DNA of 64,000 nucleotides from the NCBI GenBank assembly GCA_958295915.1, contig OY282381.1, forward strand, positions 642,722 through 706,721, given 5' to 3'. The first letter of the stretch is position 1. Every line of letters begins with the position of its first letter. Source of the stretch: an uncultured Caldilineaceae bacterium. Lineage in GTDB: Bacteria; Chloroflexota; Anaerolineae; Caldilineales; Caldilineaceae. Shown in pieces: positions 25,606 through 34,212 of this stretch. Made by a program: the position numbers and the translations under genes. Below the pieces are notes generated by a model, which was not told the DNA's origin, did no database searches, and saw only the letters and a list, made by a program, of their open reading frames with translations.

Positions 25606-26091
25606 ATGACCGTAACGCAACCCGAGCGTCCATCCTGGGATGAATATTTCCTGCGTATCGCCTTCACTGTGGCGGAGCGCAGCACCTGTGACCGGGCCCA
25701 TGTGGGCGCGGTGATCGTGCGCGACAGGCGCATCCTGACCACCGGCTACAACGGCGCGCCGGCCAGTCTGCCCCACTGCGATGATGTGGGGCATCTGATG
25801 CTCGATGGCCACTGCGTGCGCGCTCTCCACGCCGAGCAGAACGCCATCATTCAGGCTGCTCTCCACGGCGTCGGCACGGTCGGCAGCATGATTTATGTGA
25901 CCCATCAGCCGTGCCTTACCTGCGCCAAAATGATCATCAACGCCGGGATCGAACGGGTGGTATATGCCGGCAACTACCCGGATGAGAACAGCCAACGCTT
26001 TCTGCAGGAAGCCAGCGTCTCCCTTCTGCATATGCCGGTGCATCGGCCAGCGGACAGCGTCTACCACGCTCCGGGGGAGAGCCGCCAGTAG
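25606..26091 (+). CDS. Deoxycytidylate deaminase (ComEB-like)
   Basis: 161 aa zinc-dependent deaminase that converts dCMP to dUMP for thymidylate synthesis. Seen: the zinc/catalytic HAE in RALHAEQNAI near residue 72, PCxxC in QPCLTCAKMI, an N-terminal PSWDEYFLRIAF and an ATG at 25606. The extra CDDVGHLMLDGHC segment before HAE is typical of dCMP deaminases, not cytidine deaminases. No strong RBS. Confidence 0.9.
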   Translation: MTVTQPERPSWDEYFLRIAFTVAERSTCDRAHVGAVIVRDRRILTTGYNGAPASLPHCDDVGHLMLDGHCVRALHAEQNAIIQAALHGVGTVGSMIYVTHQPCLTCAKMIINAGIERVVYAGNYPDENSQRFLQEASVSLLHMPVHRPADSVYHAPGESRQ

Positions 26092-26151
26092 GGCATCCCC
26101 GAAAATCAAAGCTCTGCGATTGATTCATGTATATGACGACACTGATGACCC

Positions 26152-26180
26152 TTGACAGATCGGCTCGAGCGGCGTATACT
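26152..26180 (+). promoter_or_regulatory. Promoter of the trp/aro operon
   Basis: TTGACA (26152-26157), 17-bp spacer, TATACT (26175-26180): near-consensus sigma70 promoter, placing the transcript start a few bases before the T-box stem I. Confidence 0.9.
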
Positions 26181-26215
26181 GACAGGTGACAATTGAAGAC
26201 AAAAGACTGTGAACC

Positions 26216-26614
26216 GGAGTAGTAGCGCTCAAAGCGGGTTTCAGAGAGTCCCTGACTGGTGAAAGTGGGACAGCGGCGCAGAGCATGAATGGGCCGGGGA
26301 GTCGACCAGTGAACTGTGGTTGCGGAATGGTTTGTGGGCAATGTGGCTCATTTCCATATACCATTCACCATTCACTAGCTGGTTCCGGAGACGCCACCGT
26401 TATCAGGGCGCTGCAGTTCGGGCAGATATGTATTCATGTGAGATCGCCTGGCTGCGATGAGTGAGACTGGCGCCGGCATCCTTTGCGTTTCACGCAAGGG
26501 ATTTTCTTTTGCCCGGCATACACCGGTCTAAACGGGGTGGCGCCGCGGGAGCCTGAACAGCCCTCGTCCCCAATGGCAGTGTAAACGTCCTGCGATTGGG
26601 GACGAGGGTTTTTT
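26216..26614 (+). ncRNA. Trp-specific T-box riboswitch leader
   Basis: tRNA-sensing leader of the trp operon. Stem I: CCGG then AGTAGTA (26216-26226); GTTTCAGAGAG (AG bulge) and TGGTGAAAG (terminal loop), the latter enclosed by GTCCC (26249-26253) and GGGAC (26269-26273). GCTC pairs with GAGC below, leaving a specifier loop ATGAATGGG whose codon is UGG (26290-26292) closed by CCGG. The T-box GGGGTGGCGCCGCGGG (26534-26549) carries UGGC, complementary to the GCCA end expected of tRNA-Trp (discriminator G). It competes with the terminator at 26561. The leader is long (about 400 nt), with 150 nt between specifier and T-box holding repeat-like sequence. Uncharged tRNA-Trp should allow read-through. 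Confidence 0.9.
26561..26614 (+). terminator. T-box-controlled terminator
   Basis: CCCTCGTCCCCAAT (26561-26574) pairs perfectly with ATTGGGGACGAGGG (26595-26608), then six T. The left arm also pairs in the antiterminator formed with the T-box sequence. Confidence 0.92.
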
Positions 26615-26647
26615 GTCAGGCGATTGCTTGCGTCAGAAATCGAGAAA

Positions 26648-26680
26648 TGTTGAATGCGCCTCTGCTGGAAGAGGCGCGTA
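26648..26680 (+). repeat. Hairpin repeat, family A
   Basis: TGTTGAATGC, then GCGCCTC-TGCTGGAA-GAGGCGC (loop one base short). It lies between the T-box terminator and the trpE start codon. Confidence 0.88.
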
Positions 26681-26693
26681 CAGGAGAGAGTCA

Positions 26694-28262
26694 ATGGCAA
26701 CGTATACTCCGTCGCTTGCGGAAGTTCAGGCGCTGGCGGCCGACGGCAATACGATCCCAATTTTTCGGGAGCTGCCGGCGGATTTGGAAACGCCGGTCTC
26801 CGTCTATTTGAAGCTACGTAACGGTGGCCCGTCCTTTCTGCTGGAATCGGTGGAAAAAGGAGAGCAGGTGGGCCGTTACAGCTTCCTGGGCGTGCATCCG
26901 TCGATGACCCTGTGCGCGCAGGGGAATCAACTGGTGATCGGCGCCGCCGGCGGCGCGGAGTTGGAGCGCCAGGAGGGGGACCCGTTTGCAGCCGTGCGCG
27001 GCCTGTTGGCAGGCCGCCGGCCGGTGGCAGTTCCGGGCCTACCGCGTTTCTGCGGCGGCGCGGTCGGCTACTTCGGCTATGACACGGTACGCTTTATCGA
27101 GCGACTGCCCGAGACCGCGCAACGGAAGCTATCCGTTCCCGATATGCTGCTGCTGTTCAGCGACAATCTGGTGGTCTTCGATCATGTAAAACGCAAGCTG
27201 CTGGTTATTGCCAACATGCGGGTCGGCAGGCCGGGCGCGCCATCTGACGATCCTGGTTCAGGCTTCCAATTTGAAGACGAAATTCGGGCCGCCTATGCCG
27301 ATGCCATCGCTCGCATCGACGCGATTATCACCGACCTGCGCGAACCCCTCGTGCCGCCGGAGAGTCGCCCCGTGCAGAGCGGGACAGAATGGCGCAGTAA
27401 CTTCACCCAGAAAGAATACGAAGCGATTGTGCGTAAGGCAAAGGAGTATATCGCCGCTGGCGATATCTTCCAGGTGGTGCCCAGCCAGCGCCTCAGCCGC
27501 GAAACGGATGCGGAGCCGTTTACGATCTACCGTGCGCTGCGGATGCTGAACCCGTCGCCTTACATGTATTTTCTGGAATTCAACGGCGTGGCCGGTCTGG
27601 CGGAAGCGTCGGGCAGCGATGACCCACTGTGGATCATCGGCTCCAGCCCGGAGATGCACGTGATGCTGGAAGACGGCTGCGCCTACCTGCACCCCATTGC
27701 CGGCACGCGCTGGCGGGGCCAAGACGCAGCCGAGGACGACGCCCTGGCGGAAGAGTTATTGAACGACCCCAAAGAACAGGCTGAACACGTGATGTTGGTG
27801 GATCTGGGACGCAACGATCTGGGGCGAGTATGCGAGTACGGTAGCGTGAAAGTGCCGGAAATGATGGTGATCGAACGCTACAGCCATGTTATGCACATCG
27901 TCAGCGATGTGCAGGGGAAACTGGCCGTCGGCCACGACGCCATCAGCCTGTTGCAGGCGACCTTCCCAGCGGGCACAGTCAGCGGCGCGCCGAAGGTGCG
28001 GGCGATGGAGATCATCGAGGAACTGGAGGGTCTGCGGCGCGGGCTCTACGCTGGCGCAGTCGGCTACATCGACTACGACGGCACAATGGACACCTGCATT
28101 GCCATCCGCACGATTGTTATGCAAGGCAAAACCTGCCATCTCCAGGCGGGGGGCGGTGTCGTTGCCGACAGCGACCCCACCTATGAGTGGGAGGAAACAT
28201 TGAATAAGGCGAAGGCCCTTTCCGCTGCAGTGCAGCGGGCGGAGGAGGGATTTGAAGGTTGA
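26694..28262 (+). CDS. trpE: Anthranilate synthase component I
   Basis: 522 aa chorismate-utilising enzyme; with TrpG it converts chorismate and glutamine to anthranilate. Seen: N-terminal Trp-binding region with the [16 protein letters not shown] segment, and the C-terminal chorismate-binding domain with [26 protein letters not shown] and [18 protein letters not shown]. The LLES motif suggests feedback inhibition by Trp. ATG at 26694 is preceded by CAGGAGAG. First gene after the T-box. Its TGA (28260-28262) is provided by a family A repeat. Confidence 0.96.
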   Translation: MATYTPSLAEVQALAADGNTIPIFRELPADLETPVSVYLKLRNGGPSFLLESVEKGEQVGRYSFLGVHPSMTLCAQGNQLVIGAAGGAELERQEGDPFAAVRGLLAGRRPVAVPGLPRFCGGAVGYFGYDTVRFIERLPETAQRKLSVPDMLLLFSDNLVVFDHVKRKLLVIANMRVGRPGAPSDDPGSGFQFEDEIRAAYADAIARIDAIITDLREPLVPPESRPVQSGTEWRSNFTQKEYEAIVRKAKEYIAAGDIFQVVPSQRLSRETDAEPFTIYRALRMLNPSPYMYFLEFNGVAGLAEASGSDDPLWIIGSSPEMHVMLEDGCAYLHPIAGTRWRGQDAAEDDALAEELLNDPKEQAEHVMLVDLGRNDLGRVCEYGSVKVPEMMVIERYSHVMHIVSDVQGKLAVGHDAISLLQATFPAGTVSGAPKVRAMEIIEELEGLRRGLYAGAVGYIDYDGTMDTCIAIRTIVMQGKTCHLQAGGGVVADSDPTYEWEETLNKAKALSAAVQRAEEGFEG

Positions 28263-28289
28263 ATGCGCCTCTGCTCGGAAGAGGCGCGC
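28257..28289 (+). repeat. Hairpin repeat, family A, supplying the trpE stop
   Basis: GGTTGAATGC, then GCGCCTC-TGCTCGGAA-GAGGCGC. The TGA within GGTTGAATGC is the trpE stop codon. Confidence 0.93.
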
Positions 28290-28351
28290 GCTTGAAGGCT
28301 ATTCGGGACCCTGTTCCCCAATCTTTACTCTTGCGTATCGGGAGTGATCTA

Positions 28352-29452
28352 ATGACACAGAAGAAAAGAATCCTCACCGGCGACCGGCCAACGGGCAAGC
28401 TACATTTGGGCCACTATGTGGGCAGTCTGCAGTATCGGCTGGCATTTCAGGAGGAGTATGAATGCTTTTTCATCATAGCTGATCTGCATATGCTGACGAC
28501 GAAACCGTCCAAAGAGGACATCTCTCAGATCGGGGAAAACGCCCGCGAGATCGTTCTCGATCACCTGGCGATTGGCATCGATCCAGAGAAAGTAAGGTTC
28601 TATCTGCAGTCGGCGGTGCATGAAATCTACGAGATGCAACTGATTCTCAGTGGCATGGTGACGGTAGAGCGCCTGCAGCAACTGCCCACAATCAAAGATA
28701 TGGCCAGTGCCGCTGGATTGGAGCAGATGCCATATAATCTGCTCGGCTATCCGGTTCTGCAAGCCGCGGACATACTCATGCCCCGGGCGCATCTGGTGCC
28801 GGTGGGTAGGGACAACGAATCCCACATCGAGATCAGCCGGCAGATCGCCCGCCGCTTCAATAACGCCTACGCCGAAGTTTTTCCCTTGCCGGATGCGCAT
28901 ATCGTCGGCGGCACGCTCGTGGGCGCCGATGGCCAGGCCAAAATGAGCAAGAGTCTGGGCAATGCCATTCTTCTCAGCGATGACTCGGAAACGGTCAGGA
29001 AACGGGTACTGAGTATGTACACCGACCCCAACCGCATCCGGGCCGATATTCCCGGCACTGTCGAAGGCAACCCGGTTTTTATCTATCACGATAGGTTCAA
29101 CCCCAACAAGGCAGAAGTGGAAGAGCTGAAGAGCCGCTACCGGGCAGGCGCTGTCGGCGATGTGGAGGTGAAGACGAAGCTATACGCCGCCTTGGAGAAC
29201 TTCCTAAAGCCGGTCCGTGAACGCCGGGCATTCTATGCCGAACAGACCGGTTTCGCCGACCAGTTGCTCTACGAGGGCACCCAACGGGCACAGGAAGAAG
29301 CCCGATTTACGCTGATGGAAATGAAGAAGGCGATGGGGCTTAGCGGTGTGTGGAACCGCATTCGCCGCGCGAATGAACGCCGGCAAAAGAGGCTGGCAAA
29401 GGCGGCAGCCGGAGATGCGTTGAATGCGCCTCTGCCGAGCAGAGACGCGTAG
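28352..29452 (+). CDS. trpS: Tryptophanyl-tRNA synthetase
   Basis: 366 aa class I aminoacyl-tRNA synthetase charging tRNA-Trp. Seen: HIGH-equivalent LHLGHYVGS near residue 17, KMSKS in [11 protein letters not shown] near 200, and the Trp-binding region HMLTTK. ATG at 28352 follows GGGAGTG. It lies in the T-box operon, so the enzyme that charges the sensed tRNA is itself controlled by its charging. Its last ten codons ([10 protein letters not shown]) and TAG stop are encoded by a family A repeat, an apparent C-terminal extension. Confidence 0.96.
   Translation: MTQKKRILTGDRPTGKLHLGHYVGSLQYRLAFQEEYECFFIIADLHMLTTKPSKEDISQIGENAREIVLDHLAIGIDPEKVRFYLQSAVHEIYEMQLILSGMVTVERLQQLPTIKDMASAAGLEQMPYNLLGYPVLQAADILMPRAHLVPVGRDNESHIEISRQIARRFNNAYAEVFPLPDAHIVGGTLVGADGQAKMSKSLGNAILLSDDSETVRKRVLSMYTDPNRIRADIPGTVEGNPVFIYHDRFNPNKAEVEELKSRYRAGAVGDVEVKTKLYAALENFLKPVRERRAFYAEQTGFADQLLYEGTQRAQEEARFTLMEMKKAMGLSGVWNRIRRANERRQKRLAKAAAGDALNAPLPSRDA
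29418..29451 (+). repeat. Hairpin repeat, family A, loop inverted, forms TrpS C-terminus
   Basis: CGTTGAATGC, then GCGCCTC-TGCCGAGCA-GAGACGC and GT. The loop is the reverse complement of the TGCTCGGCA loop seen at 30893, while the flanks keep forward orientation. It is translated as the TrpS tail and contains its stop. Confidence 0.88.
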
Positions 29453-29469
29453 GGGAAAGGAGCGACGCA

Positions 29470-30066
29470 GTGATCGCCGTCATCGACAATTATGACAGTT
29501 TCACGTACAATCTGGTACAGTTTTTGGGGGAGATTGTAAAGGCTACCCCCTTATCCGGCGGGGAGGATGCGAACCGCATTCGGGTCTGGCGCAACGATGC
29601 CATCGACATCGAAGAACTGATGGAAAAGAAGCCGAATCATGTTATCATCAGTCCTGGCCCTGGCACGCCGGAAGAGGACAGCGGCATCAGCAATGACGTC
29701 ATTCGGCATTTGGGTGGCCAGACGCCAATACTGGGCGTTTGTCTGGGTCAACAGTGCATCGGACATGTGCATGGCGGCAAAGTCGAGCGCGCGCCCCGCT
29801 TGATGCACGGCAAGATTAGCCCGATCCATCATAAGGGCACGATTCTTTTTCAAGGAATTCCAAGCCCCTTTACGGCTACCCGCTATCATAGTCTGATCGT
29901 GAAGGAGCCTTTGCCGGCAGATCTGATGGCAACTGCATACACAGCCGAAGGCGAGTTGATGGGTGTGCAACACCGTTCCAAACCGATCTTCGGCGTACAG
30001 TTCCACCCGGAGAGTATCCTGACTCAATACGGGCACGATCTGTTGCGAAACTTCCTGAAGAGTTGA
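29470..30066 (+). CDS. trpG: Anthranilate synthase component II (glutamine amidotransferase)
   Basis: 198 aa class I glutamine amidotransferase giving ammonia to TrpE (and possibly to aminodeoxychorismate synthase). Seen: N-terminal VIDNYDSFTYNLVQFLGE, catalytic cysteine in GVCLGQQCIGH near residue 80, histidine/glutamate in FGVQFHPESIL. GTG start at 29470 after GGAAAGGAG. The TGA stop (30064-30066) falls in a family A repeat. Confidence 0.96.
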   Translation: MIAVIDNYDSFTYNLVQFLGEIVKATPLSGGEDANRIRVWRNDAIDIEELMEKKPNHVIISPGPGTPEEDSGISNDVIRHLGGQTPILGVCLGQQCIGHVHGGKVERAPRLMHGKISPIHHKGTILFQGIPSPFTATRYHSLIVKEPLPADLMATAYTAEGELMGVQHRSKPIFGVQFHPESILTQYGHDLLRNFLKS

Positions 30067-30094
30067 ATGCGCCTCTGCCCGGAAGAGGCGCGTA
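30061..30094 (+). repeat. Hairpin repeat, family A, supplying the trpG stop
   Basis: AGTTGAATGC, then GCGCCTC-TGCCCGGAA-GAGGCGC and GT; the TGA is the trpG stop, and the right arm ends 19 bp before the next start codon. Confidence 0.92.
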
Positions 30095-30113
30095 TATGAT
30101 CCACGGAGCAGGC

Positions 30114-31271
30114 ATGAGCGACTGGGTTGAAGGCGCCTCTGCTCGGCAGAAGCGCGTAACACAGGCCATTCACGGCTATCTCACCAGCGCCGCGTCCAGT
30201 CATTTTCGCCATCAGGAGGTGACGATCCTCGATCAGTGGCAGGGGCGTGACAATCTGCTCTGGCGGGTGCGCGGCAGCGACGGCAGCGACGCGGTCGTAA
30301 AGCTGTTCACCGACGCTGGTCAGGCCCGTAGTCGTCGCCAATTCAGCGGCCAGGAGCAGTTCGCGGCCGCTGGCCTCGCGCCGGAGCCCCTCTGGCACGA
30401 TCGCTACCCGCAAGGCCTGCCTTGCCAGATTCTGATCTATCGCTGGGTAGAGGGCGAAGCGTTACAGTTGACAGACCCGCGCCAGCAGACGGCTCTCGCC
30501 GAAACGGTGGCCCACATCCATCGCGCCGACGGGGGCGCGGTGCGGCGTTTCAGCCCGCGTCCATTTAATTTGCTCACATTCTGGCAGATATGGCAGGCGG
30601 GTGAAGCCCAGCTGCAGACGTGGTTGTCGCGCATGTCTGCCCCGTTGCTGACAGAGCTTTTTTCAAACCTATGGGCGGCGGCCCACCGGATGCTGGCCAC
30701 AGCCCTACCGCTGTTCGGAGAGACGCCCCCCACAGCGGTCCACGGGGATCTGGCGGTAGAAAACGGGCTGTTCCGGAGCGGCCGGGCGCTACTCGTAGAC
30801 TGGGAGTTCTTCGGGCTAGGCGATCCGGCCCAGGAGATCGCCCGCTTTCTCTTCTACAGCGGAGACGCTTGGCCGCAGGGTAGGCAAGAGGAGTTGAATG
30901 CGCCTCTGCTCGGCAGAGGCGCGTGCTGGTGGGAAGCGTATCGATCTGGCAATGCCGACCCCAGCCTGTCACACCGAGTCGAGCTATACATGCGGTTGTT
31001 CAACTTTCAGGCGGCCACATTTCTGCTGGAGGGCATTCGCCAGGGGGCCATCGCGTCTCCTTCGGCTACGGCTTCTGTGGCCGATGATCGAACTACGCAG
31101 TACCGCTCCTTTCTCATCGACGCCTTGACTGTCGCCGTGCGCCGCTCCCTGGACATGTGGGGATTGCCGCCGCTGGGCAAGGCAGACGGGTTGTTACTGG
31201 GAGATGAACTCGAGCATATAATGAACTTTCACCTGGCCGAATCACGCGCATCCGATCCGGCCGGCAATTGA
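30114..31271 (+). CDS. APH/choline kinase-fold phosphotransferase in the trp operon
   Basis: 385 aa protein of the aminoglycoside phosphotransferase/choline kinase/homoserine kinase fold. Seen: a nucleotide-binding NLLWRVRGSDGSDAVVKLF with the ATP lysine near residue 67, catalytic loop AVHGDLAVENGLF (HxDxxxxN) and metal-binding VDWEFFGLGDP. ATG at 30114 follows GGAG; an upstream in-frame ATG at 30096 is possible. Two family A repeats are read in frame (residues about 4-15 and 260-271), the second between the catalytic domain and the C-terminal helices. Substrate unknown; position between trpG and trpD suggests a link with aromatic metabolism or chance operon capture. Confidence 0.8.
   Translation: MSDWVEGASARQKRVTQAIHGYLTSAASSHFRHQEVTILDQWQGRDNLLWRVRGSDGSDAVVKLFTDAGQARSRRQFSGQEQFAAAGLAPEPLWHDRYPQGLPCQILIYRWVEGEALQLTDPRQQTALAETVAHIHRADGGAVRRFSPRPFNLLTFWQIWQAGEAQLQTWLSRMSAPLLTELFSNLWAAAHRMLATALPLFGETPPTAVHGDLAVENGLFRSGRALLVDWEFFGLGDPAQEIARFLFYSGDAWPQGRQEELNAPLLGRGACWWEAYRSGNADPSLSHRVELYMRLFNFQAATFLLEGIRQGAIASPSATASVADDRTTQYRSFLIDALTVAVRRSLDMWGLPPLGKADGLLLGDELEHIMNFHLAESRASDPAGN
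30124..30158 (+). repeat. Hairpin repeat, family A, in the kinase N-terminus
   Basis: GGTTGAAGGC, then GCCTC-TGCTCGGCA-GAAGCGC and GT; read in frame as VEGASARQKRV, 30 bp downstream of the previous copy. Confidence 0.85.
30893..30924 (+). repeat. Hairpin repeat, family A, inside the kinase gene
   Basis: GTTGAATGC, then GCGCCTC-TGCTCGGCA-GAGGCGC and GT; read in frame as [10 protein letters not shown]. Confidence 0.92.
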
Positions 31272-31331
31272 ACGGTCTCATTTTGCCGTAGATGGCGTCG
31301 AGACCGTCCGACGTGACAGGAGAAAGAACCA

Positions 31332-32381
31332 ATGGCATCACCCATTCACGCAGCCCTGGAGTCGATCTTTGCCGGGCAAGATCTGACCACCGACGCGGCA
31401 GACGCGGCGATGACACAGATTATGAGCGGCCAGGCCACCGATGCGCAGATCGGCGCCTTCCTTGCGGCTCTGCGCCAGAAGGGAGAAAGCGTTGCCGAAA
31501 TCAGCGGCTGTGCCCAGGCGATGAAGCGCGTCGCCGTGCAGGCGCGGCCCAATCTCAGTGGTCAGCGCCTCCTGGACACCTGCGGCACCGGGGGGGATCA
31601 GACGGGGACGTTCAACATCAGCACCACTGTCGCATTCGTCGTGGCCGGGGCAGGCGAAAAGGTGGCGAAACACGGCAACCGCTCTGCCAGCGGCAAATGT
31701 GGCAGTGCCGATGTGCTGGAGGAGCTGGGCGTCCATCTGAGTTTGGGGCCGGAACAGGTGGCGGAGTGCATTGAGGAAGTAGGCATCGGCTTTCTGTTCG
31801 CGCCTCTCTACCATCCGGCGATGAAATACGCCATCGGCCCTCGAAAAGAGTTGGCGACCCGCACGGTTTTCAATATTCTCGGCCCTCTGACAAATCCGGC
31901 CAACGCCACGCATCAGGTCATCGGGGTGGCGAGCCCCAATCTGACGACGCCGATGGCGCAGGTGTTGGGCCAGATGGAAACTACTGCGGCCTTTGTTGTT
32001 CATGGAACCACAGATGATGGCCGCGGTGTGGACGAACTCACGACTACAGGCGCCAATCGGATCAGCCATCTACGCAACGGCACAGTTCAGACGAGCGAAC
32101 TGTCCGCAGTCGATCTTGGCCTGCGGCCCGCATCCTTGGACGATCTGCTCGGCGGAGACGCCTCCCTGAATGCGGCCATCACCCGGGGCATTCTCAGCTG
32201 CGAACTGCGCGGCCCCAAGCGGGATGTGGTCCTATTGAATGCCGCCGCCGCGCTGGCCACCGAAAGCGGTGACTGGCAGGCCGGTCTTGCTGCGGCAACC
32301 CGGTCGATCGACAGCGGCGCGGCCCAGAATGTGTTGGACACATTTATCGAGAAGACGCAGCGCTACAGTGATGAGCAATGA
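31332..32381 (+). CDS. trpD: Anthranilate phosphoribosyltransferase
   Basis: 349 aa enzyme joining anthranilate and PRPP. Seen: N-terminal helical domain (TQIMSGQATDAQIGAFLAAL), the PRPP site DTCGTGGDQTGTFNISTTVA, and AKHGNRSASGKCGSADVLE. Preceded by ACAGGAG, and overlaps the trpC start by 11 bp, so translational coupling is likely. Confidence 0.97.
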   Translation: MASPIHAALESIFAGQDLTTDAADAAMTQIMSGQATDAQIGAFLAALRQKGESVAEISGCAQAMKRVAVQARPNLSGQRLLDTCGTGGDQTGTFNISTTVAFVVAGAGEKVAKHGNRSASGKCGSADVLEELGVHLSLGPEQVAECIEEVGIGFLFAPLYHPAMKYAIGPRKELATRTVFNILGPLTNPANATHQVIGVASPNLTTPMAQVLGQMETTAAFVVHGTTDDGRGVDELTTTGANRISHLRNGTVQTSELSAVDLGLRPASLDDLLGGDASLNAAITRGILSCELRGPKRDVVLLNAAAALATESGDWQAGLAAATRSIDSGAAQNVLDTFIEKTQRYSDEQ

Positions 32382-33234
32382 GACAATGCCGAAATTCTCA
32401 CAGCTGGATATCAGCAAACACAAAGGGCAGGCGCTCGACAAAATAATGACCTGGAAACGCCAGGAAGTGCCCCATCAGATGGAGAAGGTACCCTTGGCGC
32501 AGCTCAAGGCCTTTGTGTCGGTGACCGAACCGCCCCTGGATTTCGCCGCCGCTCTCAGCGTCGAACCCGGGGCCAGTCTCATCGCCGAAGTCAAACGGGC
32601 CAGCCCATCCAAAGGACTGATCGCCCAGGACTGGTCACCGACCATCATTGCGGAAACATACGCCGCCAACGGTGTAGCTGCCATCTCCTGCCTGACCGAC
32701 ACCCGTTTTTTTCAGGGGCGCCTTGCTCACCTGGCTGAAATTAAAGAACATCTGCGCAGCAAGAAGCTATCCACACCAATCCTGCGCAAGGAGTTTATCT
32801 ATCACCCATATCAGGTGTACGAGGCCCGCGCGGCCGGCGCAGATGCGTTGTTGCTGATTGTAGCCGTGTTGGGGAGCGCCGAACTACGGGAGTTGCTTCG
32901 CCTGACGAATCGCTTGGGGATGGATGCGCTCGTCGAAATCCATGACGAATCCGAATTGGAGCGCGCTCTGGCTGCAGACGCTCACATCATCGGCGTCAAC
33001 AACCGCGATCTGAAGACCTTCGCGGTGGATATCGAAAACACTGCCCGGCTGCGTGGACAGATTCCTGCGGATAAGATCGTCGTTGGTGAGAGCGGCATCC
33101 GCGACCCGGCCGACGTGAAGCGCATGGCAGAGATCGGCTGCGATGCCATTCTCGTAGGTGAGAGCTTCTGTAAACTACGCCAAGCGAAGCGGGCCGCGAA
33201 GGTGCTTGAATTCGTCAGAGCCGGCAAGCTCTGA
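32371..33234 (+). CDS. trpC: Indole-3-glycerol phosphate synthase
   Basis: 287 aa TIM-barrel enzyme closing the indole ring. Seen: DKIMTWKRQEV, SLIAEVKRASPSKG (catalytic Lys/Glu region), TDTRFFQGRLAHL, LRKEFIYHPYQVYEARAAGADALLL, INNRDLKTF-type IGVNNRDLKTF and GESGIRDPADV. The ATG at 32371 overlaps the trpD stop; a second in-frame ATG at 32386 is an alternative. Length matches the family. Confidence 0.96.
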   Translation: MSNETMPKFSQLDISKHKGQALDKIMTWKRQEVPHQMEKVPLAQLKAFVSVTEPPLDFAAALSVEPGASLIAEVKRASPSKGLIAQDWSPTIIAETYAANGVAAISCLTDTRFFQGRLAHLAEIKEHLRSKKLSTPILRKEFIYHPYQVYEARAAGADALLLIVAVLGSAELRELLRLTNRLGMDALVEIHDESELERALAADAHIIGVNNRDLKTFAVDIENTARLRGQIPADKIVVGESGIRDPADVKRMAEIGCDAILVGESFCKLRQAKRAAKVLEFVRAGKL

Positions 33235-33267
33235 CATAGAGAGGCCCAGGAATCTATCACTCCATGC

Positions 33268-33411
33268 CCGGCTGGCGGCATTATGATTCTCGGCATCAGC
33301 CTGTCTTTATTGGAACTGAAGAAGATAAGAGTCGCCAATCTTTTGCCGGGCATCCTGGTTGCGCCGCTGATCGTGTGGGTATTGGAAAGGTTGTATGGCG
33401 CGCCGCCGTAG
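33268..33411 (+). pseudogene. C-terminal scrap of a DUF554 membrane protein
   Basis: In one frame: PAGGIMILGISLSLLELKKI then RVANLLPGILVAPLIVWVLE and a stop at 33409-33411. This matches the end of DUF554 (YdfK-type) membrane proteins, which finish with GGxxxLGIGLNLLEIKKIRVxNxLPA. The rest of the gene is missing; trpC ends 33 bp upstream. The scrap runs into a GC-rich repeat (33394-33420) and fills the only sizeable gap in the operon. Confidence 0.65.
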
Positions 33412-33420
33412 GGCGCGCCT
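33394..33420 (+). repeat. Hairpin repeat, family B, degenerate
   Basis: ATGGCGCGCCGCCGTAGGGC then GCGCC; stem GGCGCGCC/GGGCGCGCC with the loop GCCGTA in place of ACTGTA. It contains the stop of the DUF554 scrap. Confidence 0.55.
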
Positions 33421-33491
33421 ATCTGAGCATAGGAAATTGAGGGGCAGATCATGACATCCATCCGCTGGCATCTCTGCGCATACCCAGAACC

Positions 33492-34202
33492 ATGACCCGA
33501 GTAAAGATCTGTGGCATTGCCAATTTCGAAGACGCTCTGTGCGCTGCTGACGCGGGCGCGGATTACCTGGGTTTCATCTTTTTCAAGAAATCCCCCCGCT
33601 ACGTCACGCCGGAGCGGGCAGCGGAGATCATCTCTAAGTTGACTATGCGTATTCCCGCATCTGCGCAGCGTTCTCCACAGCGTCCATCTCCAGCGCTCAA
33701 GTCTCGGTCTCTGCCCCAATTTATCGGTGTCTTCGTCAATGAACCACTGGCCCAGATCGAAGAGACGATCCACCATGTCAATCTTGACTACGCTCAGTTA
33801 CACGGCGACGAACCGCCGGCCTTGCTCGAGGCACTGCAAGGACGCGGATTTAAGGCCCTGAGGCCCTCGAGCGCCGTCGAAGCCGAGGCCGATGCCGAGT
33901 GGTATGCAGATTTGGGCCCCAGAGACGGCCCACAGATTCTCATCGATGCCTACGACCCCAAAGAGTATGGCGGCACTGGCAAGAAGGCCGATTGGCGCAT
34001 CGCCGCCGGCTTGGGTCAGGTCTACCCCCGATTGGCGCTGGCAGGCGGCCTGACGCCGCAGAATGTCGCTACGGCAGTGGACGCCGTGCGGCCGTGGGCG
34101 GTTGATGTGAGCAGTGGTGTCGAAATCGAACCCGGACGTAAAGACCCGGACAAAATACGCGCATTCGTTTCTGCGGCCAAAGGCCGGGGGCAGCAAGGTT
34201 GA
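33492..34202 (+). CDS. trpF: Phosphoribosylanthranilate isomerase
   Basis: 236 aa TIM-barrel isomerase. Seen: N-terminal RVKICGIANFEDALCAADAG with the catalytic cysteine, YLGFIFFKKSPRYV, QLHGDEPP, LIDAYDPKEYGGTGKKADW with the catalytic aspartate, and LALAGGLTPQNV / VDVSSGVEIEPGRKD. A low-complexity insertion-like stretch (SAQRSPQRPSPALKSRS, near residue 58) makes it about 30 residues longer than usual. 10 bp before aroC. Confidence 0.96.
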   Translation: MTRVKICGIANFEDALCAADAGADYLGFIFFKKSPRYVTPERAAEIISKLTMRIPASAQRSPQRPSPALKSRSLPQFIGVFVNEPLAQIEETIHHVNLDYAQLHGDEPPALLEALQGRGFKALRPSSAVEAEADAEWYADLGPRDGPQILIDAYDPKEYGGTGKKADWRIAAGLGQVYPRLALAGGLTPQNVATAVDAVRPWAVDVSSGVEIEPGRKDPDKIRAFVSAAKGRGQQG

Positions 34203-34212
34203 GGATTGAACC

